The notes under the pieces were generated by a model that had not been told where the DNA came from, did not search any database, and saw only the letters and a list, made by a program, of their open reading frames with translations. From the NCBI GenBank assembly GCA_016201405.1, contig JACQCZ010000014.1, forward strand, positions 232,631-296,630: 64,000 nt of DNA. Reading direction: 5' to 3'. This DNA comes from Candidatus Acetothermia bacterium. Lineage in GTDB: Bacteria; Bipolaricaulota; Bipolaricaulia; RBG-16-55-9. The translations under genes and the position numbers were made by a program. Each line of letters begins with the position of its first letter. The stretch's first letter is position 1. This document shows positions 26,158-34,071 of the stretch, in pieces.

Positions 26158-26187
26158 ACTATAGCCGCGATGGCGACGAAGTGTCAA
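26158..26187 (-). promoter_or_regulatory. Promoter of the beta-helix/liv transcription unit
   Basis: Minus strand TTGACA (26182-26187), 18-base spacer, TATAGT (26158-26163). Transcription would start near 26151, giving a leader of about 125 bases. A second TATAGT lies 20 bases downstream (26138-26143). Confidence 0.65.
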
Positions 26188-26218
26188 GTCAGGGTATTGG
26201 TTTTTCGGCCATTATAAA

Positions 26219-26261
26219 GGACGTTCCCGCCACATCTCCCGTCCAGAAGGGAACTCTTTTT
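26219..26261 (+). terminator. Terminator-like hairpin with alternative pairing upstream of the TPP enzyme
   Basis: GTTCCC (26223-26228) pairs with GGGAAC (26249-26254), followed by TCTTTTT. The 5' arm overlaps a competing stem, GGACG (26219-26223) with CGTCC (26240-26244), so only one can form. No gene ends just upstream on this strand, so attenuation of the gene starting at 26399 is possible. The rest of the gap 26262-26398 holds a 5-bp hairpin (26302-26306/26314-26318) and a weak TTGACT-18-TTGAAT pair (26338-26367). Confidence 0.4.
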
Positions 26262-26398
26262 AGGCTGAATGGCCATGAGGGACGTCGCTTTTAGCGTACA
26301 ACCACCTTAGTTTGGTGGCCCACTTGATATTTGAAAGTTGACTCTAAAGAATCATTCAGGCTTGAATCAGAGAAATCCAAACGAGGTGTGCTCAATCT

Positions 26399-27946
26399 AT
26401 GGCATCGGAGACTCAGTCTAAATCGGGATCTAAAACGCGCATGGGTGATGAGGCTCTTACTCAATTCTTGTTGGAAAATAATATTGCGCTCGTAACAGGA
26501 GTCTATGGAGATCCGTGCACTCCTCTGCTAGACAGATTTACAGATGCAAAGCTGCCTGTCGAAATCTCACTCGAGGAGAAGTCAGCAATGGCTCAAGCGC
26601 TCGGCGCTTCTGTTGCCGGAAAGCGCTCTGTGGTTGCCGTGAAGCAAGTCGGAATGAATGTGCTAGCTGACCCACTTACAACAGCGGCCATTCATGGCAT
26701 CGGAGCAGGGCTTTTAATTATCTGTGGCGATGACCCTGGGGCTGTGAAATCTCAGAATGAGCAAGACTCGCGCTGGTATGCCAAATTGGCCGAAGTCCCA
26801 GTCTTCACGCCTCGAAACCCGACACATCTGGCGGAGTGTGCGCAACAGGCTTTCACGATCTCGGATGAGCTTGGAATTCCCGTGATGTTGCAAATCACTG
26901 CCCGGCTGATGGCCATGAGCGATGAGTACAAATTGCCTGCCAAATTGGGAAAGGCAGGCCGGTATGATCGCAGCCGCCCCTGGGGCAGATTTATTTTGGA
27001 TAGACATAAATATCATTTCGAGAATATCTGGCCAGAGTTAACGAAGCGGACCGAAGAGAGCACCCTTCACATGCTTGATAACAAATCGACAGCCGATGGC
27101 GTAATTTCATGTGGCTATGTCTCTAATTTTGTCAAAGATGTTGGTCATCTGGCTCTAGCTACAGCCAGTCCTTTGCCAGAAAAATTGATTCTTGCTTTTT
27201 TGAAGAACCGAAAGCGCGTCCTGATTGTCGAAGAGATCGCGCCCATTGTGGAAGAGGGAGTTCGTGCCATAGTGGGCGCACATGGAATCAAAGTAGAGGT
27301 TCTTGGCAGACTGACAGGCCACTTGCCGCGAGTCGGCCAGCTTGAAAGACGTCACGTCGAATCGGCATTCGCACTTAGCCCGGAAGGACTTAACTTTGAT
27401 ACTCAAGTCGAATTGAGCGGAAGTCTTAATGAAGTGCCATGCGGGGGCTTTGAGCTTCTCTATCAAGTGCTTGACACTGTAATTCCACAAGACCAGCTTG
27501 TGGCTGGAGATGTGGGCTGTAACATCTTGCAAGGCTATTTCGCACCACAAACCATCGACACAGCCTTTGGCTTGGGAACCTCCATCGGAACAGCAGCGGG
27601 AATGAGCCTGTCAGGAAAGAAGGGCGTTGCCATCATCGGTGACGTGGGCTTTTTGCACTCTGGCACCACCAATCTTTTAGATGTAATCGAGCATGGCCAC
27701 AATCTATTAGTCATTATTCTCAACAACGAGATCCCGGCCATGACACCGGGGAAACTGGGGTCTGTGGCCATGGCCAAACTGAAGAGCCTCATTGAAGCCT
27801 GTGGGCCAAAGTCTGTTGACGAAGTCGATCTGGCCAACGACAAGCCAAGCGATCTGAAAAGACTCTTTGAGAAGAGACTGAGCGAAAAGGGCGTACAAGT
27901 GGTGATCGTCAAAGCCAAAGCTGTCAAGTTCAAGATGGGGATGTGA
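26399..27946 (+). CDS. IorA-like thiamine-diphosphate enzyme lacking the ferredoxin domain
   Basis: A 515-residue protein closely patterned on the alpha subunit of indolepyruvate:ferredoxin oxidoreductase. The N-terminal pyrimidine-binding half has EEKSAMAQALGASVAGKR and VKQVGMNVLADPL; GDDPGAVKSQNEQDSRWYAK is an IorA hallmark (about 118-137). The C-terminal thiamine-diphosphate half has GDVGFLHSGTTNLL and ILNNEIPAMT (about 416-450), the GDx...NN metal/cofactor motif. The two-cluster 4Fe-4S domain that ends normal IorA is missing and no iorB gene follows. It may be a 2-oxoacid decarboxylase or part of an oxidoreductase with a separate Fe-S subunit. An SDR gene follows after 4 bases. Confidence 0.75.
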   Translation: MASETQSKSGSKTRMGDEALTQFLLENNIALVTGVYGDPCTPLLDRFTDAKLPVEISLEEKSAMAQALGASVAGKRSVVAVKQVGMNVLADPLTTAAIHGIGAGLLIICGDDPGAVKSQNEQDSRWYAKLAEVPVFTPRNPTHLAECAQQAFTISDELGIPVMLQITARLMAMSDEYKLPAKLGKAGRYDRSRPWGRFILDRHKYHFENIWPELTKRTEESTLHMLDNKSTADGVISCGYVSNFVKDVGHLALATASPLPEKLILAFLKNRKRVLIVEEIAPIVEEGVRAIVGAHGIKVEVLGRLTGHLPRVGQLERRHVESAFALSPEGLNFDTQVELSGSLNEVPCGGFELLYQVLDTVIPQDQLVAGDVGCNILQGYFAPQTIDTAFGLGTSIGTAAGMSLSGKKGVAIIGDVGFLHSGTTNLLDVIEHGHNLLVIILNNEIPAMTPGKLGSVAMAKLKSLIEACGPKSVDEVDLANDKPSDLKRLFEKRLSEKGVQVVIVKAKAVKFKMGM

Positions 27947-27950
27947 AGCT

Positions 27951-28715
27951 GTGAGCAAAAATCTCAAATTGTCCGGAAAAGTTGCCATTGTTGCTGGCGG
28001 AGGGCGAGGCATTGGCAGAGCGATCGCACTTGGTCTTGCTCAGGCTGGAGCTGATGTCGTACCGACAAGCCGCACAACTGCGCAACTGGAAGAGGTCGTT
28101 GGTGAAATCAAGAAAATGGGACGCCGCTCGATGACACAACCCTGCGATATCAGCCAAGTCTCTCAGATTCAGACTCTCGTTGAGCGCGTGACAAAAGAAT
28201 TGAAGCGAATCGATATTCTCGTCAATGCTTCTGCCATCAGTCCAATCTGGAAGCCGATTGAAACGATTACCGATTCAGAATGGGAGCAGATTCTGGGCAT
28301 CAATCTAAATGGCGCCTTTAAGCTGAGCCGAGAGGTTGGCAGAAAGATGATTGAGCTTGGTAACGGAGGGTCAATTATTCACATTGCATCTGTCGCGGGA
28401 ATGATGGGGACTGAAAACATCGCGGCCTATGCCGTAAGCAAAGCTGCTCTCATTGGCCTGATGAAGGCACAGTCCTCTGAGTGGGCCAAACACAAGATTC
28501 GCGTCAATGCGATAGCCCCAGGCTGGGTCTATACAGATATGGCCCGCGGAGTGCTCGATCATCCAAAGCTTTGGCCGGAAATGAAGCGGGAGATTCCGCT
28601 TCAGCGATATGCACAGCCAGAAGAGATCGCTCCGCTTGCGGTCTATCTTGCATCGGCTGATTCCAGTTATGCGACCGGGCAAGTCTTTGTCATCGATGGC
28701 GGGCAGACGACGTAG
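27951..28715 (+). CDS. Short-chain dehydrogenase/reductase
   Basis: A 254-residue SDR starting at GTG 27951. The cofactor motif is GGGRGIGRAIA (about 16-26), NASA replaces the common NNAG (about 91-94), and the catalytic Ser-Tyr-Lys occurs in HIASVAG and YAVSKAA (Tyr ~160, Lys ~164). The end, TGQVFVIDGGQTT, is typical of the FabG/gluconate-5-dehydrogenase group. The substrate is unknown. It starts 4 bases after the IorA-like gene, so the two probably act in one pathway, for example reducing the product of a 2-oxoacid conversion. Confidence 0.9.
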   Translation: MSKNLKLSGKVAIVAGGGRGIGRAIALGLAQAGADVVPTSRTTAQLEEVVGEIKKMGRRSMTQPCDISQVSQIQTLVERVTKELKRIDILVNASAISPIWKPIETITDSEWEQILGINLNGAFKLSREVGRKMIELGNGGSIIHIASVAGMMGTENIAAYAVSKAALIGLMKAQSSEWAKHKIRVNAIAPGWVYTDMARGVLDHPKLWPEMKREIPLQRYAQPEEIAPLAVYLASADSSYATGQVFVIDGGQTT

Positions 28716-28734
28716 ACTCAACCATCTCTACGTC
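28709..28734. repeat. 8-bp inverted repeat spanning two convergent stop codons
   Basis: GACGTAGA (28709-28716) and TCTACGTC (28727-28734) flank a 10-base loop and cover the ends of the SDR and the aminotransferase genes. It has no T-run on either side, so it may protect both 3' ends rather than terminate transcription. Confidence 0.4.
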
Positions 28735-29906
28735 CTCGCTTCCACTGCATCTCTAAGCCTCTCCATATCACTCATGTCATTGTAAATTTGCGCGGATATA
28801 CGCACCCAGAGCCGGTTTTGCCAAGAGTGCAGCTGAATCTCGATCTTATCTTCAAAGAGCAGCTTGTCTCGCAGGATTTGGGCATCTTCTTTGCTCTTGC
28901 CCAATGACTCTGGGAGCGGAACCGTCGCCATGACCCCAATCATCTCTTGTCCTGCGGGCATCTCCGTTCCCCAACTCTCACTGAGAAGCTGAGCCGCATC
29001 CCAGGCGAGCTTGTGGTTGTAAGCACGTACTGCTTCAACACCTAAATCTTGCATAAACGCGATCCCTTCAGGTGCAGCCAAGAATGGCGATGGGTCTCGC
29101 GTCCCGACCCAATCGAATTCATGGGTAAATCCCTTGTCCAGCCCCCAGGAGATGACGGGTGGATGAAGCTCTTTCTGCCTCTCAGGTGTTGCCCAAAGAA
29201 AACCGCAGCTTCGCGGCGAATAGGCCCATTTGTGCAAGTTAGCGGAGTACCAATCAACTCCAAGACTGGGAAGATCAAGCTTTATCGCGCCAGGCGCGTG
29301 TGCGCCATCGGCAAGGACCGGAACCCCTCGCTTGCGGCAGCGTTTTTCAATCTCCTGGAGTGGCAAGAGCAGGGCGCTCTCCACAGAGATGTGATCCACG
29401 ATGGCTAAGCGCGTTTTGGACGTAATTGCACTCGTGTAGGCATCTATGATCGCTTCTGGATCGTACCGAGGATAAGGAAACTTGGTCGTGACAAGACGCG
29501 CTTTGCTCTCACGAGCTGCAAAAGATGCGGCATTGGCTATGGCTCCATAGGCGTGATCGGAAATCAAAATCTCATCGCCTTCTTTGAAATGGAGGGATCG
29601 CAAGACTGCGTTGATTCCTGTCGTTGCATTGTCCACAAAGACAATATCGCTGCCCTTGGCTCCTACAAAGCTGGCGATGGCACTGGCTGCATCTCTCATT
29701 TTAGTCTGCTTTGCATAAGGAACTCCTGCAAAATTCGAAAAATCACGCAGCAGATAACGAGAGGGCTGGCGCTCAATCTCGTCTCGTATCTCTTGTTGTT
29801 TTTGCAAAACGCGCCTGGGCGGCGCACCGACTGTGCCATGATTGAGATAGAGAACTTCAGGATCTAACATCCAGTGTTTCAGCATGGAGTGGCCAAATTG
29901 GGGCAA
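28728..29906 (-). CDS. Class V aminotransferase-fold PLP enzyme (isopenicillin N epimerase-like)
   Basis: A 392-residue PLP protein. It opens with LYLNHGTVGAPPRRVL (about 19-34), the CefD/EgtE-type entry, and contains ADGAHAPGAIKLD (PLP Asp/His region) and the cofactor Lys in NLHKWAYSPRSCGFLW (about 225-240). Related enzymes are isopenicillin N epimerase, ergothioneine EgtE and cysteine desulfurase-like lyases; which reaction applies here is not clear. I use the TTG at 29906, which has GGAG 7 bases upstream; the in-frame ATG at 29885 lacks a ribosome-binding site. Convergent with the SDR gene, 12 bases apart. Confidence 0.85.
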   Translation of the reverse strand: MPQFGHSMLKHWMLDPEVLYLNHGTVGAPPRRVLQKQQEIRDEIERQPSRYLLRDFSNFAGVPYAKQTKMRDAASAIASFVGAKGSDIVFVDNATTGINAVLRSLHFKEGDEILISDHAYGAIANAASFAARESKARLVTTKFPYPRYDPEAIIDAYTSAITSKTRLAIVDHISVESALLLPLQEIEKRCRKRGVPVLADGAHAPGAIKLDLPSLGVDWYSANLHKWAYSPRSCGFLWATPERQKELHPPVISWGLDKGFTHEFDWVGTRDPSPFLAAPEGIAFMQDLGVEAVRAYNHKLAWDAAQLLSESWGTEMPAGQEMIGVMATVPLPESLGKSKEDAQILRDKLLFEDKIEIQLHSWQNRLWVRISAQIYNDMSDMERLRDAVEART

Positions 29907-30181
29907 GATTCATCTCCAACTTGCGAATTTAGCGAGCTTTTATACTGAATATTCCAAGTGATGCTCGATTTGAAACTCAAGACCTCAATTAGCTCGATTT
30001 CAAAGCTGGATGCAAGAACAGCAATAGAATACAGGTTACAAACAACCTTATTTCAACAGAAATAATATATTTGCCACTACAACGACACTCATTTGGGCAA
30101 AAGCGTGAGTTCTTCTATAAACATTTTTCCAGATTAAGGCAAACTAAGTCAAATTTGATTAGCCAAAACTTTGCGCCTACT

Positions 30182-30757
30182 TCAATTTGGTCCGCGTTTT
30201 GCGATCTCAGTAAATACGAAAACATTAATGGCGTAGCAGAAGGATATAAAAGCTATTGCAAGCGATTGATAAACTTCAGCGTTTACTGAGATCCATGCAG
30301 GGAAAAACACAACAACAATAAAAGCAATAAGCGAGAAAACGAATGGGAATGATCGCCCAATGAAATAAATCGTTTCACCCCATTTTCGTGGGCATTGGTA
30401 AATCAAAATCATACCCATAACGATAACAAGCGAAATAAAAGCCATATCCTTGTCCGTGGATTGCCAAAACGAATATACTACTCCAAATGCTATTGCAATA
30501 ATCGCATCTAGCACAAATGACCCTCGAATCCCAGACTTACCGTTATGTCCATGTTTGGCGACTTTTAGATCGTTGTGGATATGCATATAATCGGTCACAA
30601 AAAGAACGACAATCGATAACTGAGCAACAGAGAACCATCCAAATGAAGATGAATGGACGAGTGTGTCTGATAGACCGTAAATCATAGAACCCAAAATTCC
30701 TGGATATAGCAGCTTGTACACGAAATCACTCCACGGTTTTGAATCAGAAATTTTCAT
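30182..30757 (-). CDS. Small multi-spanning membrane protein in an AT-rich island
   Basis: A 191-residue protein with about five hydrophobic helices, for example WFSVAQLSIVVLFVTDYM, ISLVIVMGMILIYQC and FVFSLIAFIVVVFFPAWIS. It has a His-rich loop DYMHIHNDLKVAKHGHNG (about 56-73). No family is recognised. The gene and its flanks (29907-30181, about 275 bases with no gene, and 30758-30860) are clearly more AT-rich than the window, suggesting horizontal transfer. A GGAGGT lies 10 bases upstream of the ATG. Confidence 0.6.
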   Translation of the reverse strand: MKISDSKPWSDFVYKLLYPGILGSMIYGLSDTLVHSSSFGWFSVAQLSIVVLFVTDYMHIHNDLKVAKHGHNGKSGIRGSFVLDAIIAIAFGVVYSFWQSTDKDMAFISLVIVMGMILIYQCPRKWGETIYFIGRSFPFVFSLIAFIVVVFFPAWISVNAEVYQSLAIAFISFCYAINVFVFTEIAKRGPN

Positions 30758-30872
30758 TGCCTAACGCACCTCCAAAACAAATCTGGAATAATAATAAGAA
30801 TTTGGTTTCTCAATTACTACTCTTTACCATATAAATTTGGGTGCACAAAATCAGCATTAAACAGGAGCCACA

Positions 30873-32393
30873 ATGAACATTGCTGAGCTGCTTGATGAGA
30901 CAGCCAAGAAGTATCCAACGCGAAAGGCCATCATCTTCGAAGATAAGATGCTGGGGAAGCACGAATTGACCTATGCCGAGCTTTCAATGGCTTCTAGTCT
31001 CCTCGCCGGAAGTTTGAAAAGACTGGGCATAGAGCCAGGTGACCGCATAGCCTTGCATCTCCCCAACCTGCCCCAATTTGTGATCGCCATCTGGGGCGCC
31101 TTCAAAGCTGGCGCGATTCCCACGCCCATGAATCCGCAGCTTAAGCGGCGGGAGATCGCCTATCAGCTCAAAGACTCAGGCGCAAAGCTGATTATCGGAT
31201 TGACACACCTCCTTGAAGAGGTCGAAGCCGCAGTCCATGAAGTTCAGGGTGTGCAAGTCGTCACGGTGGGCGCGGAGAGTCCGTACATTCATTTCGATAA
31301 GCTTTTGCAAGGCCAGCCTCATTTTGTAGACCGGAAAGATGATGATATTGCCCTGCAGCCTTACACCAGCGGCACCACCGGAAAGCCAAAGGGTGTACTG
31401 CTTACACATGGAAATCTCATTTCAAATGTAAAGAATGTCCAGAAGATCATTCCGCTCGCGCCTGAAGATGACCGGATTCTGATTCCCATTCCGATGTTTC
31501 ACATCACCGGCATGACTGTGATGATGCTAGCGCCGCTCACCAGTGGGGCCACGATCTACCCAATGCTGCGCTGGGATGCAGAATTCTGCTTTGAGCTGAT
31601 TCAGAAGTACAAGATCTCGAACTTTCTCTCTGTTCCTACAATCTATATTGACATGCTCCACAACCCAAAGATTCGTGATTTTGACCTCTCCTCGTTGCAA
31701 ATCTGCGCTTCCGGTGGAGCGCGGATGCCCATCCCGATTATGGAAGCCTACGAGAAGAGACTGGGAATCAAGATCTATGAAGGATTCGGGCTGACAGAGA
31801 CTTCGCCCGTCACACATACCAATCTGGCTGCACCGAAGCGCTTGCCCGGCTCCATCGGCTTCTCAATTGACGACACTGAATGCAGAATTGTGGATGAGAA
31901 GGGGAAGCAGGTTCCACCGGGGCTTCCGGGAGAGCTGCTCATTCGCGGACCCCAAGTGATGAAGGGCTATCACAACAATCCAGAGGCAACTCGTGCCGCC
32001 ATCGATCCCGATGGATTCTTCCACACCGGCGATCTTGCCACAGTAGACAAAGAGGGTTATTACTATATTGTCGATCGCGTCAAAGATATGGTCAATGTCG
32101 GCGGCCTAAACGTCTATCCCAAAGAGGTCGAGCATGTTCTCTATGAGCATTCGGCAGTGGCAGAGTGCGCCGTGGTTGGCATTCCCGATGAGCGCAAAGG
32201 CGAGACCGTAAAAGCTTTTATCGTGCTCAAGAAAAATTATGAGCCGACAGATGCATTGGCCGAAGAGATCAAGCTCCACTGCCTCAACGCGATTGCCGCT
32301 TACAAACACCCGCGTCATATAGAGTTTGTGACGGCCCTTCCAAAGACAGGTTCGGGAAAGATCCAAAAGTATCTCTTAAAAGAGAAGGGCTAA
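30873..32393 (+). CDS. Acyl-CoA synthetase (AMP-forming ligase)
   Basis: A 506-residue ANL-superfamily ligase. The P-loop-like motif is YTSGTTGKPKGVLLTHGN (about 165-182), then PMFHITGM, a YEGFGLTETSPVTH substrate/adenylate motif (about 305-318), HTGDLATVDKEGYYYIVDR (about 386-404) with the conserved Asp, and the C-terminal Lys in KTGSGKIQKYLLKE. It activates a carboxylic acid with ATP and CoA; chain-length preference cannot be read from sequence. AGGAG precedes the ATG. TTGGTT-17-TACCAT at 30802-30830 is a possible promoter. It heads a cluster with aldehyde dehydrogenase and enoyl-CoA hydratase. Confidence 0.93.
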   Translation: MNIAELLDETAKKYPTRKAIIFEDKMLGKHELTYAELSMASSLLAGSLKRLGIEPGDRIALHLPNLPQFVIAIWGAFKAGAIPTPMNPQLKRREIAYQLKDSGAKLIIGLTHLLEEVEAAVHEVQGVQVVTVGAESPYIHFDKLLQGQPHFVDRKDDDIALQPYTSGTTGKPKGVLLTHGNLISNVKNVQKIIPLAPEDDRILIPIPMFHITGMTVMMLAPLTSGATIYPMLRWDAEFCFELIQKYKISNFLSVPTIYIDMLHNPKIRDFDLSSLQICASGGARMPIPIMEAYEKRLGIKIYEGFGLTETSPVTHTNLAAPKRLPGSIGFSIDDTECRIVDEKGKQVPPGLPGELLIRGPQVMKGYHNNPEATRAAIDPDGFFHTGDLATVDKEGYYYIVDRVKDMVNVGGLNVYPKEVEHVLYEHSAVAECAVVGIPDERKGETVKAFIVLKKNYEPTDALAEEIKLHCLNAIAAYKHPRHIEFVTALPKTGSGKIQKYLLKEKG

Positions 32394-32398
32394 GATTC

Positions 32399-32474
32399 CT
32401 GGATTCCGGCTCGCACTACGCTTGGCCGGAATGACAATCAAAAGCCCGTCATTCCCGCGAAAGCGGGAATCCAG
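32399..32474. repeat. Palindromic dispersed-repeat-type element
   Basis: A 76-base element between two co-directed genes. It has terminal inverted repeats CTGGATTCC (32399-32407) and GGAATCCAG (32466-32474), an internal pair GGAATGAC (32428-32435)/GTCATTCC (32448-32455), and a compact hairpin TTCCCGCgaaaGCGGGAA at 32452-32469. The GTCATTCCCGC...GCGGGAATCCAG sequence is a widespread bacterial intergenic repeat type (REP/MITE-like). It can fold as one long or two short hairpins. Confidence 0.7.
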
Positions 32475-32496
32475 TAATTTGAATTTGCACGAGGGT

Positions 32497-32526
32497 TTGA
32501 CAGCTTCCTAATTCTCTCGATACCAT
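32497..32526 (+). promoter_or_regulatory. Promoter of the aldehyde dehydrogenase operon
   Basis: TTGACA (32497-32502), 18-base spacer, TACCAT (32521-32526), 31 bases before the ATG, with GAGGAG as ribosome-binding site. Confidence 0.6.
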
Positions 32527-32556
32527 ACTCAATATCTGCTGAATGAGGAGCACTCT

Positions 32557-34032
32557 ATGGGCATCGAACTGAAAAAGAGATATCAGCTTTTTATCGGCGG
32601 CGAGTGGGTCGATAGTGCCTCCGGCGAAACCTTTCAAACAACAAACCCAGCCACAGGCGAAGTCTTGGCAAACGTTGCTTCAGCGGGGAAAGAGGATGTG
32701 CATCGCGCAGTCGATGCAGCCTGGAAGGCATATCAAGGTGGCTGGCGCAGAACGGATGCCGGATTTCGCGGCAAGTCCCTCTACAGAATCGCACAGGCCA
32801 TTCGTGATAATAGCGAAGAGCTGGCACTTTTAGATTCATTGGACAACGGCAAGACGCTAAATGAAGCACGCGTCGATATGTTCATGGCCGCAGAGTGCTT
32901 TGAATATTATGCAGGAGCGGCCAACAAGCTGGAAGGCAAAGTCATTCCTGTCTTTGGTGATCGTCTCAACTATGTGTTGAGAGAGCCGCTCGGCGTTGTA
33001 GGACAGATCATCCCCTGGAATTTTCCACTCATGATGGCCGCTTGGAAGTTGGCGCCGGCACTCGCGGCTGGGAATTGCATCGTCTTAAAACCTGCCGAAG
33101 AGACGCCTCTTTCTGCCCTGAGACTGGGCGAGTTGATCAGCGATATTGTGCCAGCAGGCGTCGTCAATATCTTGACGGGCTATGGGCCAGAGGCTGGTGC
33201 ACCACTCGTTGAGCATCCAGCCGTCAAGAAGATTGCCTTTACCGGATCCACTGAAGTCGGACGCCAGATCATGGCGCACGCCGCCGCGCACGTGGCCGAC
33301 GTGACCCTCGAGCTTGGCGGAAAGAGCCCTCAAATTGTCTTCCCCGACGCCGATCTGGACGCAGCACTCGAAGGCGTACTGCTAGGCATATTCTATAACG
33401 AAGGACAGCAGTGCTCCGCGGGCTCGCGCCTCTTTTTGCATGAATCTATTTATGACAATTTCTTGAAGAAACTGATTGAGAGGTCCAAAGCGATCAATGT
33501 CGGCCCGCCACAAGAGCCGACTTCACAGATTGGCTCGCTCGTCTCCAAAGAGCAGCAGAAGCGCGTTCTCAATTATGTTCAGCTGGGAGTCAAAGAGGGA
33601 GCCGAAGTGGCTTGCGGTGGCAAAGCGCCGGCTGCACCTGAATTGAAGAGGGGCTGCTATGTGGAGCCGACAGTGTTAGTAAACGTGGCCAACAAAATGA
33701 AAGTGGCCCAGGAAGAGATCTTCGGGCCTGTGCTTTGTGTGATGAAGTGGAGCGATGAGAAGAAGATGATCGAAGAGGCCAACGACGTTCAGTTCGGACT
33801 CTGCGCCGGAGTCTGGACCAAGGACATCAACAAAGCCCACAAGACTGCCAACAAGATTGAGGCCGGAAACGTCTGGATCAATCAATATGACGTCTTTGCC
33901 TATGGAGCACCTTTTGGAGGCTACAAGCAGAGCGGCATTGGCCGCGAGCTGGCCTTTGACACGCTGCTCCACTACACTCAACAGAAGAATGTGAACGTGG
34001 ATCTGAGCGGTAAGCCATCCCGCTGGTTCTGA
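32557..34032 (+). CDS. NAD(P)-dependent aldehyde dehydrogenase
   Basis: A 491-residue member of the ALDH superfamily with full-length typical size. IPWNFPLMMAAWKLAPALAAGN (about 153-174) lines the cofactor site, FTGSTEVG (about 226-233) is the Rossmann turn, the general-base Glu is in LELGGKSPQI (about 251-260) and the nucleophile Cys in NEGQQCSAGSR (about 281-291). PFGGYKQSGIGRE closes the family block. It oxidises an aldehyde to its acid; the substrate group (betaine-, phenylacetaldehyde- or general) is not resolved. It is first in a five-gene run with crotonase, DinB-like, cyclophilin and tRNA-binding genes. Confidence 0.95.
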   Translation: MGIELKKRYQLFIGGEWVDSASGETFQTTNPATGEVLANVASAGKEDVHRAVDAAWKAYQGGWRRTDAGFRGKSLYRIAQAIRDNSEELALLDSLDNGKTLNEARVDMFMAAECFEYYAGAANKLEGKVIPVFGDRLNYVLREPLGVVGQIIPWNFPLMMAAWKLAPALAAGNCIVLKPAEETPLSALRLGELISDIVPAGVVNILTGYGPEAGAPLVEHPAVKKIAFTGSTEVGRQIMAHAAAHVADVTLELGGKSPQIVFPDADLDAALEGVLLGIFYNEGQQCSAGSRLFLHESIYDNFLKKLIERSKAINVGPPQEPTSQIGSLVSKEQQKRVLNYVQLGVKEGAEVACGGKAPAAPELKRGCYVEPTVLVNVANKMKVAQEEIFGPVLCVMKWSDEKKMIEEANDVQFGLCAGVWTKDINKAHKTANKIEAGNVWINQYDVFAYGAPFGGYKQSGIGRELAFDTLLHYTQQKNVNVDLSGKPSRWF

Positions 34033-34071
34033 TTTTTAAGAAATTAAATTTATAATCCAAGGAGGCCGTAC

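Noticed and set aside
32399-32474. Simple intrinsic terminator of the acyl-CoA ligase gene
   Set aside because: The palindrome is not followed by a T-run and has terminal inverted repeats of a dispersed element type.
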